A DNA stretch of 64,000 bases from Pelobacter seleniigenes DSM 18267 (lineage in GTDB: Bacteria; Desulfobacterota; Desulfuromonadia; Desulfuromonadales; Geopsychrobacteraceae): assembly GCF_000711225.1 (NCBI RefSeq), contig NZ_JOMG01000002.1, forward strand, positions 2,368,501 to 2,432,500. The letters run 5' to 3'. Both the position numbers and the translations under genes were made by a program. This document shows positions 51,668 to 60,787 of the stretch, piece after piece (positions within the stretch are counted from its first letter, which is position 1; each line of letters opens with the position of its first letter). Below the pieces are notes generated by a model that was not told the origin of the DNA, did not search any database, and saw nothing but the letters and a program-made list of their open reading frames with translations.

Positions 51668-54604
51668 ATGGCCAGCCATTCCTTGCGCAGGATCCTGGCC
51701 GGCTATCTGCTGGTCGCCATCTTCCTGCCTTCCGTCGTTCTGGTGGTTTTTGGAGGCATCTGGATTCCTCCCCAGGTTCGTGCCGATATTGAACAGCGCC
51801 AGGCCGAATTGGCCCGGGCGGTGAGCAAGCAGGTGGACAGTTATCTGCAGGAAGGCACCTCCATGGTTCAGCTGGCCGCAGCCATGCATCGGGATTTTGA
51901 CGCGGGCTCCGGGCACTGGCGGCAGTTGGACTATCTGCTTGATACGACGAAGAGCATCAACAGCATTTATCTGATTGATGCGGACGGAACGGTCATTGAC
52001 GTGGCTCTGAAAGGGGAAGGAAAAAAACACCGCCAGGACCTGGCTGCCCTCGATCTTTCGGCCAATCCACTGTTCCGTGAATTGGCGCAGGACGGTCACC
52101 CGCATTGGTCGAAAACCTTTCTTTCCGTTATCCACGGTGGACTGGTTTCCGCTTATGGCCTGCGCAGGGACGGGGTGACCTTTATCGGCGAAGTCGATTT
52201 GGATTTTCTCACCCGATTCCTGCGCCAAATCAGTCAGAGTGACGATAGTCTGATTTTTCTGGTCGATCATTACGGTCAGATCGTCGCGGATAATAACGGG
52301 ATCTATACCGCGCAGCAGCACAACGTTGCCAATCTGCAGCTGGTGAAATCCAGCATCGCTACTGAAGGCCAGGTGACCGGACTGTTCAGGTTTGCTGGCA
52401 GAGACATGATCGGCACCGTGCTCCCGATTCCCGGAGTCGATTGGCATATTCTGGTCGCCAGGCCGACGGCGGTCGCTTATCGCACCATCTGGAACCTCGC
52501 CAAAATAGTGTTCAGCGGGGTGGTTGCCGCTTTTGTGGCCGGGTTGCTGGCGTCGTTTCTGCTCTCTCGCAAACTGGCCCTGCGCTTCGCGGCATTGACC
52601 GATCATGCCCGGAAAGTGGCAAAAGGGGATCAAGGCGGAGAGTGGCCTGGTTCTTCCATCGATGAGATCAACCGCCTGTCGGAAAACCTGCAAGAAATGG
52701 CCCGCCGCATCCAGGACTCGGAGCTGCTCTACCGGTCTCTGTTCGAGCAGTTGCCCGATGGGGTGGTCCTGTTTGAGCAGGACAGCCTCAAACCGTTTCA
52801 GTTTAATGCCGCCGCTTGCAGCCAGTTAGGGTACAGCCGTGAGGAATTCGCCAAATTGTCGGTGCCGGACTTTTTTGTGGCTGGTGCTGCGACCGATGCT
52901 GAGCGCTATCGGGCCATTCTGCGCAAAGAGGGCAGGGTGCGTTTTGAAGCGGTGCATCGGAGCAAGACCGGGGAACGACGGCATATCTTTGTGTCTCTGC
53001 AGCGGATCGAACTGCAGGCCCAGCAACCGTTGATCCTGGCCATTCATCATGATGTCACCGATTTGAAAATGGCGGAAACCGAGCGGAAAAACACCCATCT
53101 TCTCCTCGATACATTCATGAAATATTCCCCTGTCTACACCTTTATCAAGGAAGTGACTCAGACCGAAAGTCGGGTTTTGCGCGCCAGCGATAACTGCAAA
53201 GAAGTGTTTGGGTTGAGCAGCGCCGAGGTGGTCGGGAAAACCATGCCCGAACTGCTGCCGGCGGAGGTGGCGGCCAAGGTGACCGCGGACGATTGGCTGG
53301 TTGTTTCTGAAAACAGGGTCCTTGAGCTTGAAGAAGAATATCAGGGGCGGACCTACACCTCCATCAAATTTCCTATTCCCCAGGAATCGGGTAACCTGCT
53401 GGCGGGATATAATATCGATATTACTGATCGGATCGAGGCGGAAAAAAACCGCCTGCAGCTGGAAAAACAGCTACTGCATGCGCAGAAACTGGAAAGCCTC
53501 GGGGTGCTGGCCGGAGGGATTGCCCATGATTTCAACAATATCCTGATGGCAATCACCGGTAACACCGAGATGGCGTTGCGGCGGATTCAGAAAAATGCTT
53601 CACCGGTTGACCATTTAGAGCGCATCAAGCAGGCTGCCGACCGAGCCGCCGCGTTGATTCGGCAGCTGCTGGATTATACCGGGAAGGGGCAATTCCGGGC
53701 GGAAACTCTGGACCTGAATCATCTGCTGGAAGACAGTTTGAACATCCTTGAGGTTTCCATCGGCAAAAAAGCCGAGTTGCGGGTCGATCTGCAACGACCG
53801 TTGCCACTGATTTCCGCGGATGCCGCCCAAATCAGGCAAATCATCATGAACCTGGTGATTAATGCTGCGGAGGCGATCGGTGATGCCGGGGGGGTGATCA
53901 GTATGACAACCGCCAGTCTTTACTGTGACAAAGCCGAGCTGGCCAGCGATTTAATCGATGCTGAGCCCCAGGCCGGTGATTATGTCAGCCTGGAGGTGGC
54001 TGATTCCGGCTGCGGAATGGACGCGCTGACCATGTCCAAACTGTTCGACCCCTTCTTCAGTACCAAATTTACCGGGCGTGGCCTGGGCCTGGCGGCCGTA
54101 CTGGGGATTATCCGCAGTCACCGCGGAGTGATCAACGTGACCAGTGCTCCGGGGGAGGGGACGCTGTTCAGGGTCCTCTTGCCCGTCGCGGAAAAGCTGC
54201 CGCTGCTCCGATCCGGACCAGTACGACAGGCCGACTGGCAGGGGCGGGGCAAGGTCCTGCTGGTTGATGATGAAGAGGCTATTCGCAATATCGGCGCGGA
54301 GATGCTCAGGGAACTTGGGTTCTCCGTTCTGACCTGCAACGACGGCAAAGAGGCCCTGCAGACCTACCGCAGGGAAGAGGATATCGATTTTGTTATCCTT
54401 GATCTGACCATGCCGAAGATGGGCGGCGAACAATGCCTGCAGGAGCTGAAAAAAATCAACGAAAATGTCAAAGTGATTATTTCCAGCGGCTACAATGAGC
54501 TGGCCATTGCCAGGAAATTGGCGGATCATCGCGCCGGCGCTTTCCTGCAGAAACCCTACTTGCTGGAGTCGCTGAGCGAGTCCATCCGCAATCTGCTGGG
54601 CTGA
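51668..54604 (+). CDS. dCache-HAMP-PAS-PAS hybrid histidine kinase
   Basis: A 978-residue kinase. TM1 (about 10-32), an extracytoplasmic dCache-like domain (35-280), TM2 (about 285-310), HAMP (310-355), PAS (about 360-475), PAS (480-595), H box LAGGIAHDFNNILMAITGN, an ATPase domain with GRGLGLAAVLGIIRSH and a C-terminal receiver (VLLVDDEEAIR, DFVILDLTMPKMGG). The amino-acid motif seen in the kinase at 38.5 kb is absent here, so ligand information may come from the binding lipoprotein encoded just upstream. Confidence 0.94.
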   Translation: MASHSLRRILAGYLLVAIFLPSVVLVVFGGIWIPPQVRADIEQRQAELARAVSKQVDSYLQEGTSMVQLAAAMHRDFDAGSGHWRQLDYLLDTTKSINSIYLIDADGTVIDVALKGEGKKHRQDLAALDLSANPLFRELAQDGHPHWSKTFLSVIHGGLVSAYGLRRDGVTFIGEVDLDFLTRFLRQISQSDDSLIFLVDHYGQIVADNNGIYTAQQHNVANLQLVKSSIATEGQVTGLFRFAGRDMIGTVLPIPGVDWHILVARPTAVAYRTIWNLAKIVFSGVVAAFVAGLLASFLLSRKLALRFAALTDHARKVAKGDQGGEWPGSSIDEINRLSENLQEMARRIQDSELLYRSLFEQLPDGVVLFEQDSLKPFQFNAAACSQLGYSREEFAKLSVPDFFVAGAATDAERYRAILRKEGRVRFEAVHRSKTGERRHIFVSLQRIELQAQQPLILAIHHDVTDLKMAETERKNTHLLLDTFMKYSPVYTFIKEVTQTESRVLRASDNCKEVFGLSSAEVVGKTMPELLPAEVAAKVTADDWLVVSENRVLELEEEYQGRTYTSIKFPIPQESGNLLAGYNIDITDRIEAEKNRLQLEKQLLHAQKLESLGVLAGGIAHDFNNILMAITGNTEMALRRIQKNASPVDHLERIKQAADRAAALIRQLLDYTGKGQFRAETLDLNHLLEDSLNILEVSIGKKAELRVDLQRPLPLISADAAQIRQIIMNLVINAAEAIGDAGGVISMTTASLYCDKAELASDLIDAEPQAGDYVSLEVADSGCGMDALTMSKLFDPFFSTKFTGRGLGLAAVLGIIRSHRGVINVTSAPGEGTLFRVLLPVAEKLPLLRSGPVRQADWQGRGKVLLVDDEEAIRNIGAEMLRELGFSVLTCNDGKEALQTYRREEDIDFVILDLTMPKMGGEQCLQELKKINENVKVIISSGYNELAIARKLADHRAGAFLQKPYLLESLSESIRNLLG

Positions 54605-54606
54605 CT

Positions 54607-54837
54607 CTATTCCGGGATGAACAGGATGTTGTCCAGATCGATCAGTTTGTCCTGAATGAAGGTCTGGGCATCAGCAATCGCTTGGTTGTAGATTTGCGGG
54701 CCAAGCTGTTCCACGAAAAAATCGATCAGCAGCTCCGCCTTCAATTCGCCAATCGGGTCGTCGAATTCAGTACGGAAATAGGCCTGGATCTTGTCTGTCA
54801 AAAGCTTCCGGCGTTGTTCATGCAGTTCGATTTTCAT
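54607..54837 (-). CDS. DUF2164 family protein
   Basis: 76 residues, all helical. IQAYFRTEFDDPIGELKAELLIDFFVEQLGPQIYNQAIADAQ follows the DUF2164 pattern. Function unknown. It ends 2 bp from the stop of the convergent hybrid kinase. Confidence 0.88.
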   Translation of the reverse strand: MKIELHEQRRKLLTDKIQAYFRTEFDDPIGELKAELLIDFFVEQLGPQIYNQAIADAQTFIQDKLIDLDNILFIPE

Positions 54838-54889
54838 GGATATTCTCTGTTCTCTCGGTTGAAAAGTTCAAGCCAGGGCCGTTCCGGAG

Positions 54890-55405
54890 TCAGGGGATAT
54901 GGACGACCGCATATCCCTGCATCTGATAGCCGATGATGGAGACGAAACCGTTGTCGACCTGGTTGATCTCCGGCATAAGCTTAGCCTTGTCCAGGCCCGC
55001 AAGTTTGACAGCATACAAGCAAACCTCCAGGGTCACGCCTGCCTTTTTCATCTGTCGGAGCGTTGCCTGGAATTTATCCACGGCTTCCTGCTGGTCGGGG
55101 TCAACGGTATTACGCTCGGTGGAGAGCAGTTTTGCGGCCGGCCCGCGGAAGACGACGGCAACCTGTGGCGGTGTTGCCAATTTATTGACTGACGCATTCT
55201 CATAGGAATTCCTGACCGCCCAAAAAACCGCTTCGGCAGCACGCGGATTCCCTTGGCTGACATCATACACGGCCGTGAAGCTGTTGACACCGTGCAGGGA
55301 GTTTTCATAACCCTGCGCTCCGGCATGTGTCGGCATGATCCCGGAAAAAATCGTGATAGCTATGAACATGACCAGGGCGTGGCGCAGCTGTTGACGGGTG
55401 ATCAT
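54890..55405 (-). CDS. Exported DsrE-like protein
   Basis: 171 residues. A signal peptide (LVMFIAITIFSGIMPTHAGAQG) precedes a DsrE/DsrF-like domain: SFTAVYDVSQGNPRAAEAVFWAVRNS, VAVVFRGPAAKLLS, LRQMKKAGVTLEVCLYAVKLAGL and VSIIGYQMQGYAVVHIP. One cysteine, in LEVCLYA, sits where many DsrE proteins have their functional cysteine. A periplasmic sulfur-carrier role is possible. ATG 55405 follows AAGGAG. Confidence 0.82.
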   Translation of the reverse strand: MITRQQLRHALVMFIAITIFSGIMPTHAGAQGYENSLHGVNSFTAVYDVSQGNPRAAEAVFWAVRNSYENASVNKLATPPQVAVVFRGPAAKLLSTERNTVDPDQQEAVDKFQATLRQMKKAGVTLEVCLYAVKLAGLDKAKLMPEINQVDNGFVSIIGYQMQGYAVVHIP

Positions 55406-55832
55406 AAGGCTCTCCTTTCCGCAGGGATGGAATTTTTCAGTTAATCGGTCCAAAAAATGAGTTGCTGCTGTTTTCCGCGGACAATTTCGAACAGCTCGGC
55501 AGCTTAGAGAAAGGCCAGGGGGAGAGCTGTTATAGTCTTCCCGCTATTCCGCTATTATAGCGCAATAACGGGAAGTGTTCGAAGTGAGAGGGAGTGCTCA
55601 TCTTGCTGACTGTGCTTGCCCGTTTCCGCCCGGGGGGGGGCCGGAGCTGCGTCGGCGGGTCTTCGCTGGCAAAATGACTGCCCGCTTAAGACTGGGGCCT
55701 TGGGACCAAAGTACAAATGCATTTTGACGTGCTCGGCAAAAAAGGGGGTGTAAAAAAGTTGAGTTTTCGATAAATATAATATAATTTTTAAAATCTAAGC
55801 TTAGATTTGCTTTATTTTTCTTGAGGTCAGTC
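55406..55832. other. Intergenic region with inverted repeats
   Basis: 427 bp without a gene. CTTCCCG (55537-55543) and CGGGAAG (55569-55575) enclose CGCTAT-T-ATAGCG (55550-55562). A perfect 18-bp palindrome lies at 55791-55808, and an AT-rich stretch with TATAAT copies (55775-55785) probably holds the PilZ gene promoter. Confidence 0.65.
55791..55808. promoter_or_regulatory. 18-bp perfect palindrome before the PilZ gene
   Basis: AAATCTAAGCTTAGATTT is its own reverse complement over all 18 bases. It lies just downstream of likely -10 sequences and 25 bp before the ATG, a position suited to a repressor operator. Confidence 0.6.
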
Positions 55833-56585
55833 ATGGCGGTTCCCCAAAGCAAACTGAAGGTGCGTGTCGACATGGCACGAAACCGGTTATACTGCATCAT
55901 CGGCGGCGACATCACCAAGGCTGATCTGGAGGGTTTTTTTACCGATGTGCGCTTCGGGGTCGCGGATCTCAAGCCAGGCTTCGGGGTTATCACGGATCTT
56001 ACCAACTGTCATCTTAGCCATCTGGCGGCTATTCCCACTTTCCGCAGGGTGATGCATTACCTTGCCGGCAGCAATGTCGGAAAAGTCATCCGGGTCGTTA
56101 ATACCAAGAACCTGATTTATCAGCAGGCCATCAATCTTGCCTCCCGCCTGCCCGGGTACAGCAGTGTTTATGTCAAGACGATGGCGGAGGCCGAAGAGTT
56201 TCTGGATGGGGCCTGTCAACGGGATGGTCTCCGTTATATATTGCTGGACAAATCGATCGAGCTGCGTACGGAGAGTGGCTCTTTGAGCGGGACAATCATC
56301 AATATTTCCGTGAGCGGCTGTGCGATAAAATGGTTGGAAACGCCTCCCGTTGTCGGGCAGGCGGGGACGGTGGCGTTCACCTTGGCCGATAAAAAATCGG
56401 CGCAGAGGGATTTTGAAATCGAGGCGCGGGTTGTTCGCTTGTTTGAGGACGGCTTCGCTGTCGCCTATCAGAATATCACCGATGCTGATAAAAGTGATTT
56501 GCAGAAGTGTCTGGTGCAGGAATCAAAACTTGACGTCTCGTCCGATCGCCTCATGGAAAAGATTTTTTCTCCGCCGGCAGCTTAA
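55833..56585 (+). CDS. PilZ domain protein with N-terminal STAS-like domain
   Basis: 250 residues. Residues 1 to about 130 alternate strands and helices (KVRVDMARNRLYCIIGGDITKADLEGFFTDV, FGVITDLTNCHLSHLAAIPT) and resemble a STAS/SpoIIAA-like fold. The C-terminal part (about 140-240) looks like PilZ: the usual arginine pair is weak (ELRTESG), but IINISVSGCAIKW matches the D/N-x-S-x-x-G strand. It may bind cyclic di-GMP or be a degenerate form. The ATG at 55833 follows GAGG. Confidence 0.7.
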   Translation: MAVPQSKLKVRVDMARNRLYCIIGGDITKADLEGFFTDVRFGVADLKPGFGVITDLTNCHLSHLAAIPTFRRVMHYLAGSNVGKVIRVVNTKNLIYQQAINLASRLPGYSSVYVKTMAEAEEFLDGACQRDGLRYILLDKSIELRTESGSLSGTIINISVSGCAIKWLETPPVVGQAGTVAFTLADKKSAQRDFEIEARVVRLFEDGFAVAYQNITDADKSDLQKCLVQESKLDVSSDRLMEKIFSPPAA

Positions 56586-56690
56586 CGCCATCCCCCTTGG
56601 CGCAGGAATAGATTCCTTCCTGCAGTCATCCTACTCATTTTTTTCGCCAGTTGGCCCTGCAGTATTAGATTCTCCAGGTATTCCGAAAGG

Positions 56691-57467
56691 TTATACATTG
56701 CCCAGTAGATGGGAAATTTTTTCGGCTGTGTGCAGGAGCTTGGTCAGGATATTCTTTTGATAGTCTAAGGTGAAACGATAGGCCGGGCCAGCGACAGCCA
56801 GAGCCGCAGACAGCTTATTCTCGTAATCGAAGATCGGTGCCGCAATAGCGGCTATGCCATCCTCCAACTCCTGATCATCAATACCGTAACCTTGTTTCCT
56901 GATCTGCTGGAGATCCTTTTTGATATCTTCAATCTTGGTTTTGGTCCGCGACGTAAAGGGCGTTTTCGGAGCCGTGGCCAGAATCCGGTCAACGATGGCA
57001 GAATCGGAAAATGCCAATAGAACTCGGCCGGCGGCGGTTGGGGTGGGTTCTGAATAATCTCCTTCGTTGATGGAAAAGATCAGGCGGGAGGCTCCCATTT
57101 CACGGGCAAGGCACATGCACTTGTAATTATCCAGCAGATAGAGGACCGTTGATTCACCCGTTTCTTCGGACAGCTGTTTCATATGGAAAGACGCAACCGA
57201 GCGCAGGGAATTGGTCTTTTCGTAGGTTTTACCCAAGGCCAGGACCTTGGGCCCCAGGCAATAGTTGGTGCGTGACGACCTGACCAGATAGCCTGCTTTG
57301 AGCAGGGTCGCACAGAGCCGGTGGACCCGACTTTTATAGAGGCCGGTTTGAAGACACAATTCTTTCAGCGGCAGCTCGGCGGTTCTACTGGTAAAACAAT
57401 CTAGGATTTGCAGCGCTTTGCTGACGGAATCGACCTGGGGCACGGATATTGATGGCTGTTTCGGCAT
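56691..57467 (-). CDS. IclR family transcriptional regulator
   Basis: 258 residues. An N-terminal winged helix (SVSKALQILDCFTSRTAELPLKELCLQTGLYKSRVHRLCATLLKAGYL) is followed by the IclR ligand-binding domain (GESTVLYLLDNYKCMCLAREMG, PTAAGRVLLAF, GYGIDDQELEDGIAAIAAPIFD). Such regulators control catabolic and uptake operons. The dehydrogenase remnant lies upstream on the same strand and the Tct transporter genes run the other way; both are candidate targets. Confidence 0.93.
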   Translation of the reverse strand: MPKQPSISVPQVDSVSKALQILDCFTSRTAELPLKELCLQTGLYKSRVHRLCATLLKAGYLVRSSRTNYCLGPKVLALGKTYEKTNSLRSVASFHMKQLSEETGESTVLYLLDNYKCMCLAREMGASRLIFSINEGDYSEPTPTAAGRVLLAFSDSAIVDRILATAPKTPFTSRTKTKIEDIKKDLQQIRKQGYGIDDQELEDGIAAIAAPIFDYENKLSAALAVAGPAYRFTLDYQKNILTKLLHTAEKISHLLGNV

Positions 57468-57520
57468 GATTTGTCCGTTCTATTTGTATTCGCACAGGGA
57501 TGCTGGCGGGTTACGTAGGG

Positions 57521-57950
57521 TCAGACGGTGCTGCTGCTTATCCTGACCAGGGTTTTCATTCGGTACGGATCGCTGAAGTTTTCAAGCGTTGTCTGTAACT
57601 GCTCCAGGGAGATCAGCCCGGACGGCAATGGTTCGGTTTGCAGAACAGATGTTGCGCAGGCCCTGTTGATAGAGAGCACATTCGCCACAGGAGTAGTTGG
57701 GATGAATGGTCACCCTTTGCCCAAACTCGAATCTGTTTGCGACGGATCCGGTTGCAAGCACTCTGTCGACGGCTTCATGGCCTGGAATAATGGGGCAGGG
57801 CTTGTCATATTTGCCGTGGAAGATAGACCCGTCCGAGCCGCATATGCCGGCTAATTCGGCCGCGACGAGGACTTCACCTGCCTTGATCTGGGGCCGTTGG
57901 ACTTCTTTGATTTGAATGGCCGGCTGAGTGGTTAAGACCGCTGCCTTCAT
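57521..57950 (-). pseudogene. Zinc alcohol dehydrogenase remnant with internal deletion
   Basis: The first 105 residues or so are a normal N-terminus of a threonine dehydrogenase-like enzyme: GEVLVAAELAGICGSDGSIFHGKYD, PCPIIPGHEAVDRV, and the structural-zinc cysteines CGECALYQQGLRNIC. The frame then changes, and the last bases in another frame read ISLEQLQTTLENFSDPYRMK and TLVRISSSTV-stop, a typical C-terminus of the same family. About 200 residues including the NAD-binding fold are missing. The gene was intact once and has lost its core. The original start keeps a GGAG site. Confidence 0.82.
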
Positions 57951-58745
57951 TTCTGCTCCGTCATTCTGGTTATGCTTGAAGCTTGATGCGGCCCGGGGTG
58001 AGGCCGATTACTGCTACCCAAAGCCGACGCAGCGCCTTTTAAGCGCGTCCGATGAGCGGGCACTTCGGGAGTGGAGTTGAGCTAACTGTGTCCTTTTAGC
58101 AGATATGCAATATCTTCTGGTAGGATTTTTTCGCTATGTTAAACTTTGCCTTGCGAAAAGACAAGGAGGAAAATAAAAATGCCGAACCAGGTCTGCGTGC
58201 CTTGCCACCAAGAGTGTGCTCTCCACATTTTACCCATGAGAACTTGAGTTGTGAGTAGATGAGAGCCTGCCCGGCGGACTGGATTTGACCGCGACTTCTG
58301 GACTTGATCGATCCAAGTCGTTATCTTCTTGACATTTTTACTCCAAACAAATATCCTTTCTGTAAGTTTGTATGTCCTACTAAGGAGGATTTTAAATCTG
58401 CGAGAAAGGTTCAATCGGTATTCATCGAGAAGATTTATAAAGATATGCAATCAGCGACAACCTGTTGTCGTCACAGCCTTATCTGGAACATAATACACAC
58501 GCCCCCCCGTGCGGATAAGGCGGCTACGTTTAATGTTGAATTTTACTGCTGAAGTCTGCTACGCCAGCCTCTGGCAGTCAAATGAAGGTCAAAACGTTCA
58601 CGATAGTTGAGAGCTGAGAAAAATTTCTATCAGGAGTCTTTGACTGGTTTTTGTCGAATAGGTATTGTCTCTATTCCGGCTTGGCTGCTTAGGATGATTT
58701 TGGGGATTTTTTCTCGCCTCTCCTGCATTTTGTAAAGGATGAAAC
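57951..58745. other. Gene-free region with tct promoter
   Basis: About 795 bp without a convincing gene, more AT-rich than its flanks. AGATATGCAATATCT at 58101-58115 is an inverted repeat (AGATAT-N3-ATATCT), and AGATATGCAAT recurs near 58442. A sigma-70-type promoter for tctB lies at 58640-58668. Short open frames here show no family features. Confidence 0.6.
58640..58668 (+). promoter_or_regulatory. Sigma-70-type promoter of the tct operon
   Basis: TTGACT (58640-58645) and TATTGT (58663-58668) are 17 bp apart, about 78 bp before the tctB ATG. Confidence 0.6.
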
Positions 58746-59234
58746 ATGACCGAACATGGACAAGACGGCTCGATAATCTCTGATCACGAACGCCCCAAAG
58801 GCGAGTATAAAATGATGCTGGTGCTGTTTATTATCAGCGCGGCATTGTTCGGTGATTCGTTATACAGCGAAGGATTTTTCCAGGGGGTGAGTGCAGGGCC
58901 GGGCAGTATCCCTCAGCTTGCCGGAGCGATGACTTTGCTGATGATTGCCGGGCTGGCCATCCAATTTTTCCGCAAAGGCTACAAGGAGGGGACTTTTGCT
59001 GATCTGATGCATCACCTGTTTGATCGCGAAGTCGTTATCCTGCTGGTAACCCTCACCATTTACGGCTTCATTGTCGAGACTATTCATTTTGTCCCCGCAA
59101 CATTTTTATTCCTCGTCGTCACCATGTATCTGCTTGAACCGAAGAAACTGCTGCTGAAAATCGTGGTTTCGGCCGGGGTTCTTGCTGTTCTGTATCTGAT
59201 ATTTTCAACTTTGTTCCAGGTCGTTCTGCCGTAA
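58746..59234 (+). CDS. tctB: Tripartite tricarboxylate transporter TctB
   Basis: 162 residues with four hydrophobic helices (MLVLFIISAALFGDSLY, AGAMTLLMIAGLAIQFF, VVILLVTLTIYGFIVET, TFLFLVVTMYLLE plus a C-terminal helix). This matches the small membrane subunit of tripartite tricarboxylate transporters. The start follows AAAGGATG. It is the first gene of the operon, 22 bp before tctA. Confidence 0.9.
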   Translation: MTEHGQDGSIISDHERPKGEYKMMLVLFIISAALFGDSLYSEGFFQGVSAGPGSIPQLAGAMTLLMIAGLAIQFFRKGYKEGTFADLMHHLFDREVVILLVTLTIYGFIVETIHFVPATFLFLVVTMYLLEPKKLLLKIVVSAGVLAVLYLIFSTLFQVVLP

Positions 59235-59256
59235 GCGTTACAGGAGGAACTGTATT

Positions 59257-60768
59257 ATGTACACAGGGTTGGAAGGCCTTCTGCAGCCTTTCATGAGTTT
59301 GAGCCTGGTTGGCTGGATTGCTGGGGGGACATTGGTCGGCCTCTATGTCGGGGCAATCCCCGGCTTGTCTGTCACCATGGCGGTGTCGATCCTGATTTCT
59401 TTTACTTTTTCATGGGATGTTTTGCCTGCTCTTGCCGTGATGGTTGGGATCTATACCGGTGGGGTTTATGGTGGAGCACGGGCTGGGATCCTGCTCAATA
59501 TTCCCGGAGCTCCAGCCGCTGTCGCCTCAACCTTTGACGGTTATCCTCTGGCGAAGATGGGGATGGCAGGTCAGGCTATGGGGCTCTCTACAACTCAGGC
59601 GGTTATCGGTAATTTTCTCGGGATTTTGATCCTGGCCCTGTGTGCACCACTGATTTCGAATCTGGCCCTGGTTTTTCAGGCCCGGGATTACTTCCTGCTG
59701 GCGTTCATGGCGCTATTTCTGGTCGGTAATCTGTCTGAAGGCAGCATGGTCAAGGCCCTGATAGCAGCGTTTATAGGGATTGTGGTCGGTTTGATCGGGA
59801 TGGATCCGGAAACCGGACAGGGGCGGATGACTTTCGGAACCCTGAATCTGCTGGGTGGTATTCATTTCGTCATTGTTATGATCGGCACTTTCGGGATTTC
59901 CGAAGCGCTGATGCAATTGCAGACCAAAGCCGTTGCGGTTAAACAGAGTATCTCACGAATTACCCCGGAATGGACGGCGGTCTGGGATAACATGTTTCTG
60001 ACGTTGCGTGCCTCAGCCATTGGTGTCATTGTCGGTGCCCTGCCGGGAACCGGTGGCGATATCGCCGCGCTGATGGCTTATGATCATGCTAAACGGACAG
60101 TCAAGAACCCTTATCCCAAGCCATTCGGCCAGGGTGCCTATCAGGGCTTGATCGCCCCGGAAGCGGCTGCCAATGCGGCCATTGGCGGTGCTTTCGTGCC
60201 GATGATGACGTTGGGCATTCCGGGCGATTCAGTGACGGCGGTGTTGATCGGGGCGCTGATTATCCATGGCCTGAGGCCTGGCCCGATGTTGATGCGTGAG
60301 CAACCCCAGTTTTTCTGGTTTGTTGTCGGTTCGCTGCTTATTGCCAATGTTTTTCTCTATGTCTGGGGCATGACCGGTATTCGCGCCTTCAGCAAAATCG
60401 TCGAAATTCCAAAACCCTATATCATCCCCATTATCGTGGTGCTGACCTTTGTCGGCGGCTATTCCATCCAGAACAACATCACTGATATCTATTGGATGAT
60501 CGCTTTTGGTATCCTCGGCTACTTTATGAAGCGCTATGACTACCCGGTGGCACCATTGGTGCTGGGGGTCATTTTAACGCCAATCATCGATGAAAACTTT
60601 CGTCGGGGTATCCAACTGGCCCACGGCAGTGCCCCCCAGTTTTTCCTCGGCATGGTGAGTAACGTTGTTCCTCTGGTCATTCTTGCGATCATGATATTGA
60701 CGGTCATTGTTTCGAGCCCGAAGCTTATGGTCCGGATCAAGAGCCTTTGGGGAAAAACAGACGCCTGA
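59257..60768 (+). CDS. tctA: Tripartite tricarboxylate transporter TctA
   Basis: 503 residues with about 11-12 membrane helices. GGTLVGLYVGAIPGLSVTMAVSIL, GIYTGGVYGGARAGILLNIPGAPAAVASTFDGYPLA and VGALPGTGGDIAALMAYDHAKR are family signatures. Large membrane subunit that moves a carboxylate with cations. Strong AGGAGG start. Confidence 0.96.
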   Translation: MYTGLEGLLQPFMSLSLVGWIAGGTLVGLYVGAIPGLSVTMAVSILISFTFSWDVLPALAVMVGIYTGGVYGGARAGILLNIPGAPAAVASTFDGYPLAKMGMAGQAMGLSTTQAVIGNFLGILILALCAPLISNLALVFQARDYFLLAFMALFLVGNLSEGSMVKALIAAFIGIVVGLIGMDPETGQGRMTFGTLNLLGGIHFVIVMIGTFGISEALMQLQTKAVAVKQSISRITPEWTAVWDNMFLTLRASAIGVIVGALPGTGGDIAALMAYDHAKRTVKNPYPKPFGQGAYQGLIAPEAAANAAIGGAFVPMMTLGIPGDSVTAVLIGALIIHGLRPGPMLMREQPQFFWFVVGSLLIANVFLYVWGMTGIRAFSKIVEIPKPYIIPIIVVLTFVGGYSIQNNITDIYWMIAFGILGYFMKRYDYPVAPLVLGVILTPIIDENFRRGIQLAHGSAPQFFLGMVSNVVPLVILAIMILTVIVSSPKLMVRIKSLWGKTDA

Positions 60769-60787
60769 CCTTATTTCAGGAGAACAT

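Noticed and set aside
58139-58552. Two opposing short open frames in the gene-free stretch before the tct operon
   Set aside because: No family similarity, poor start signals and overlapping each other; left as non-coding.
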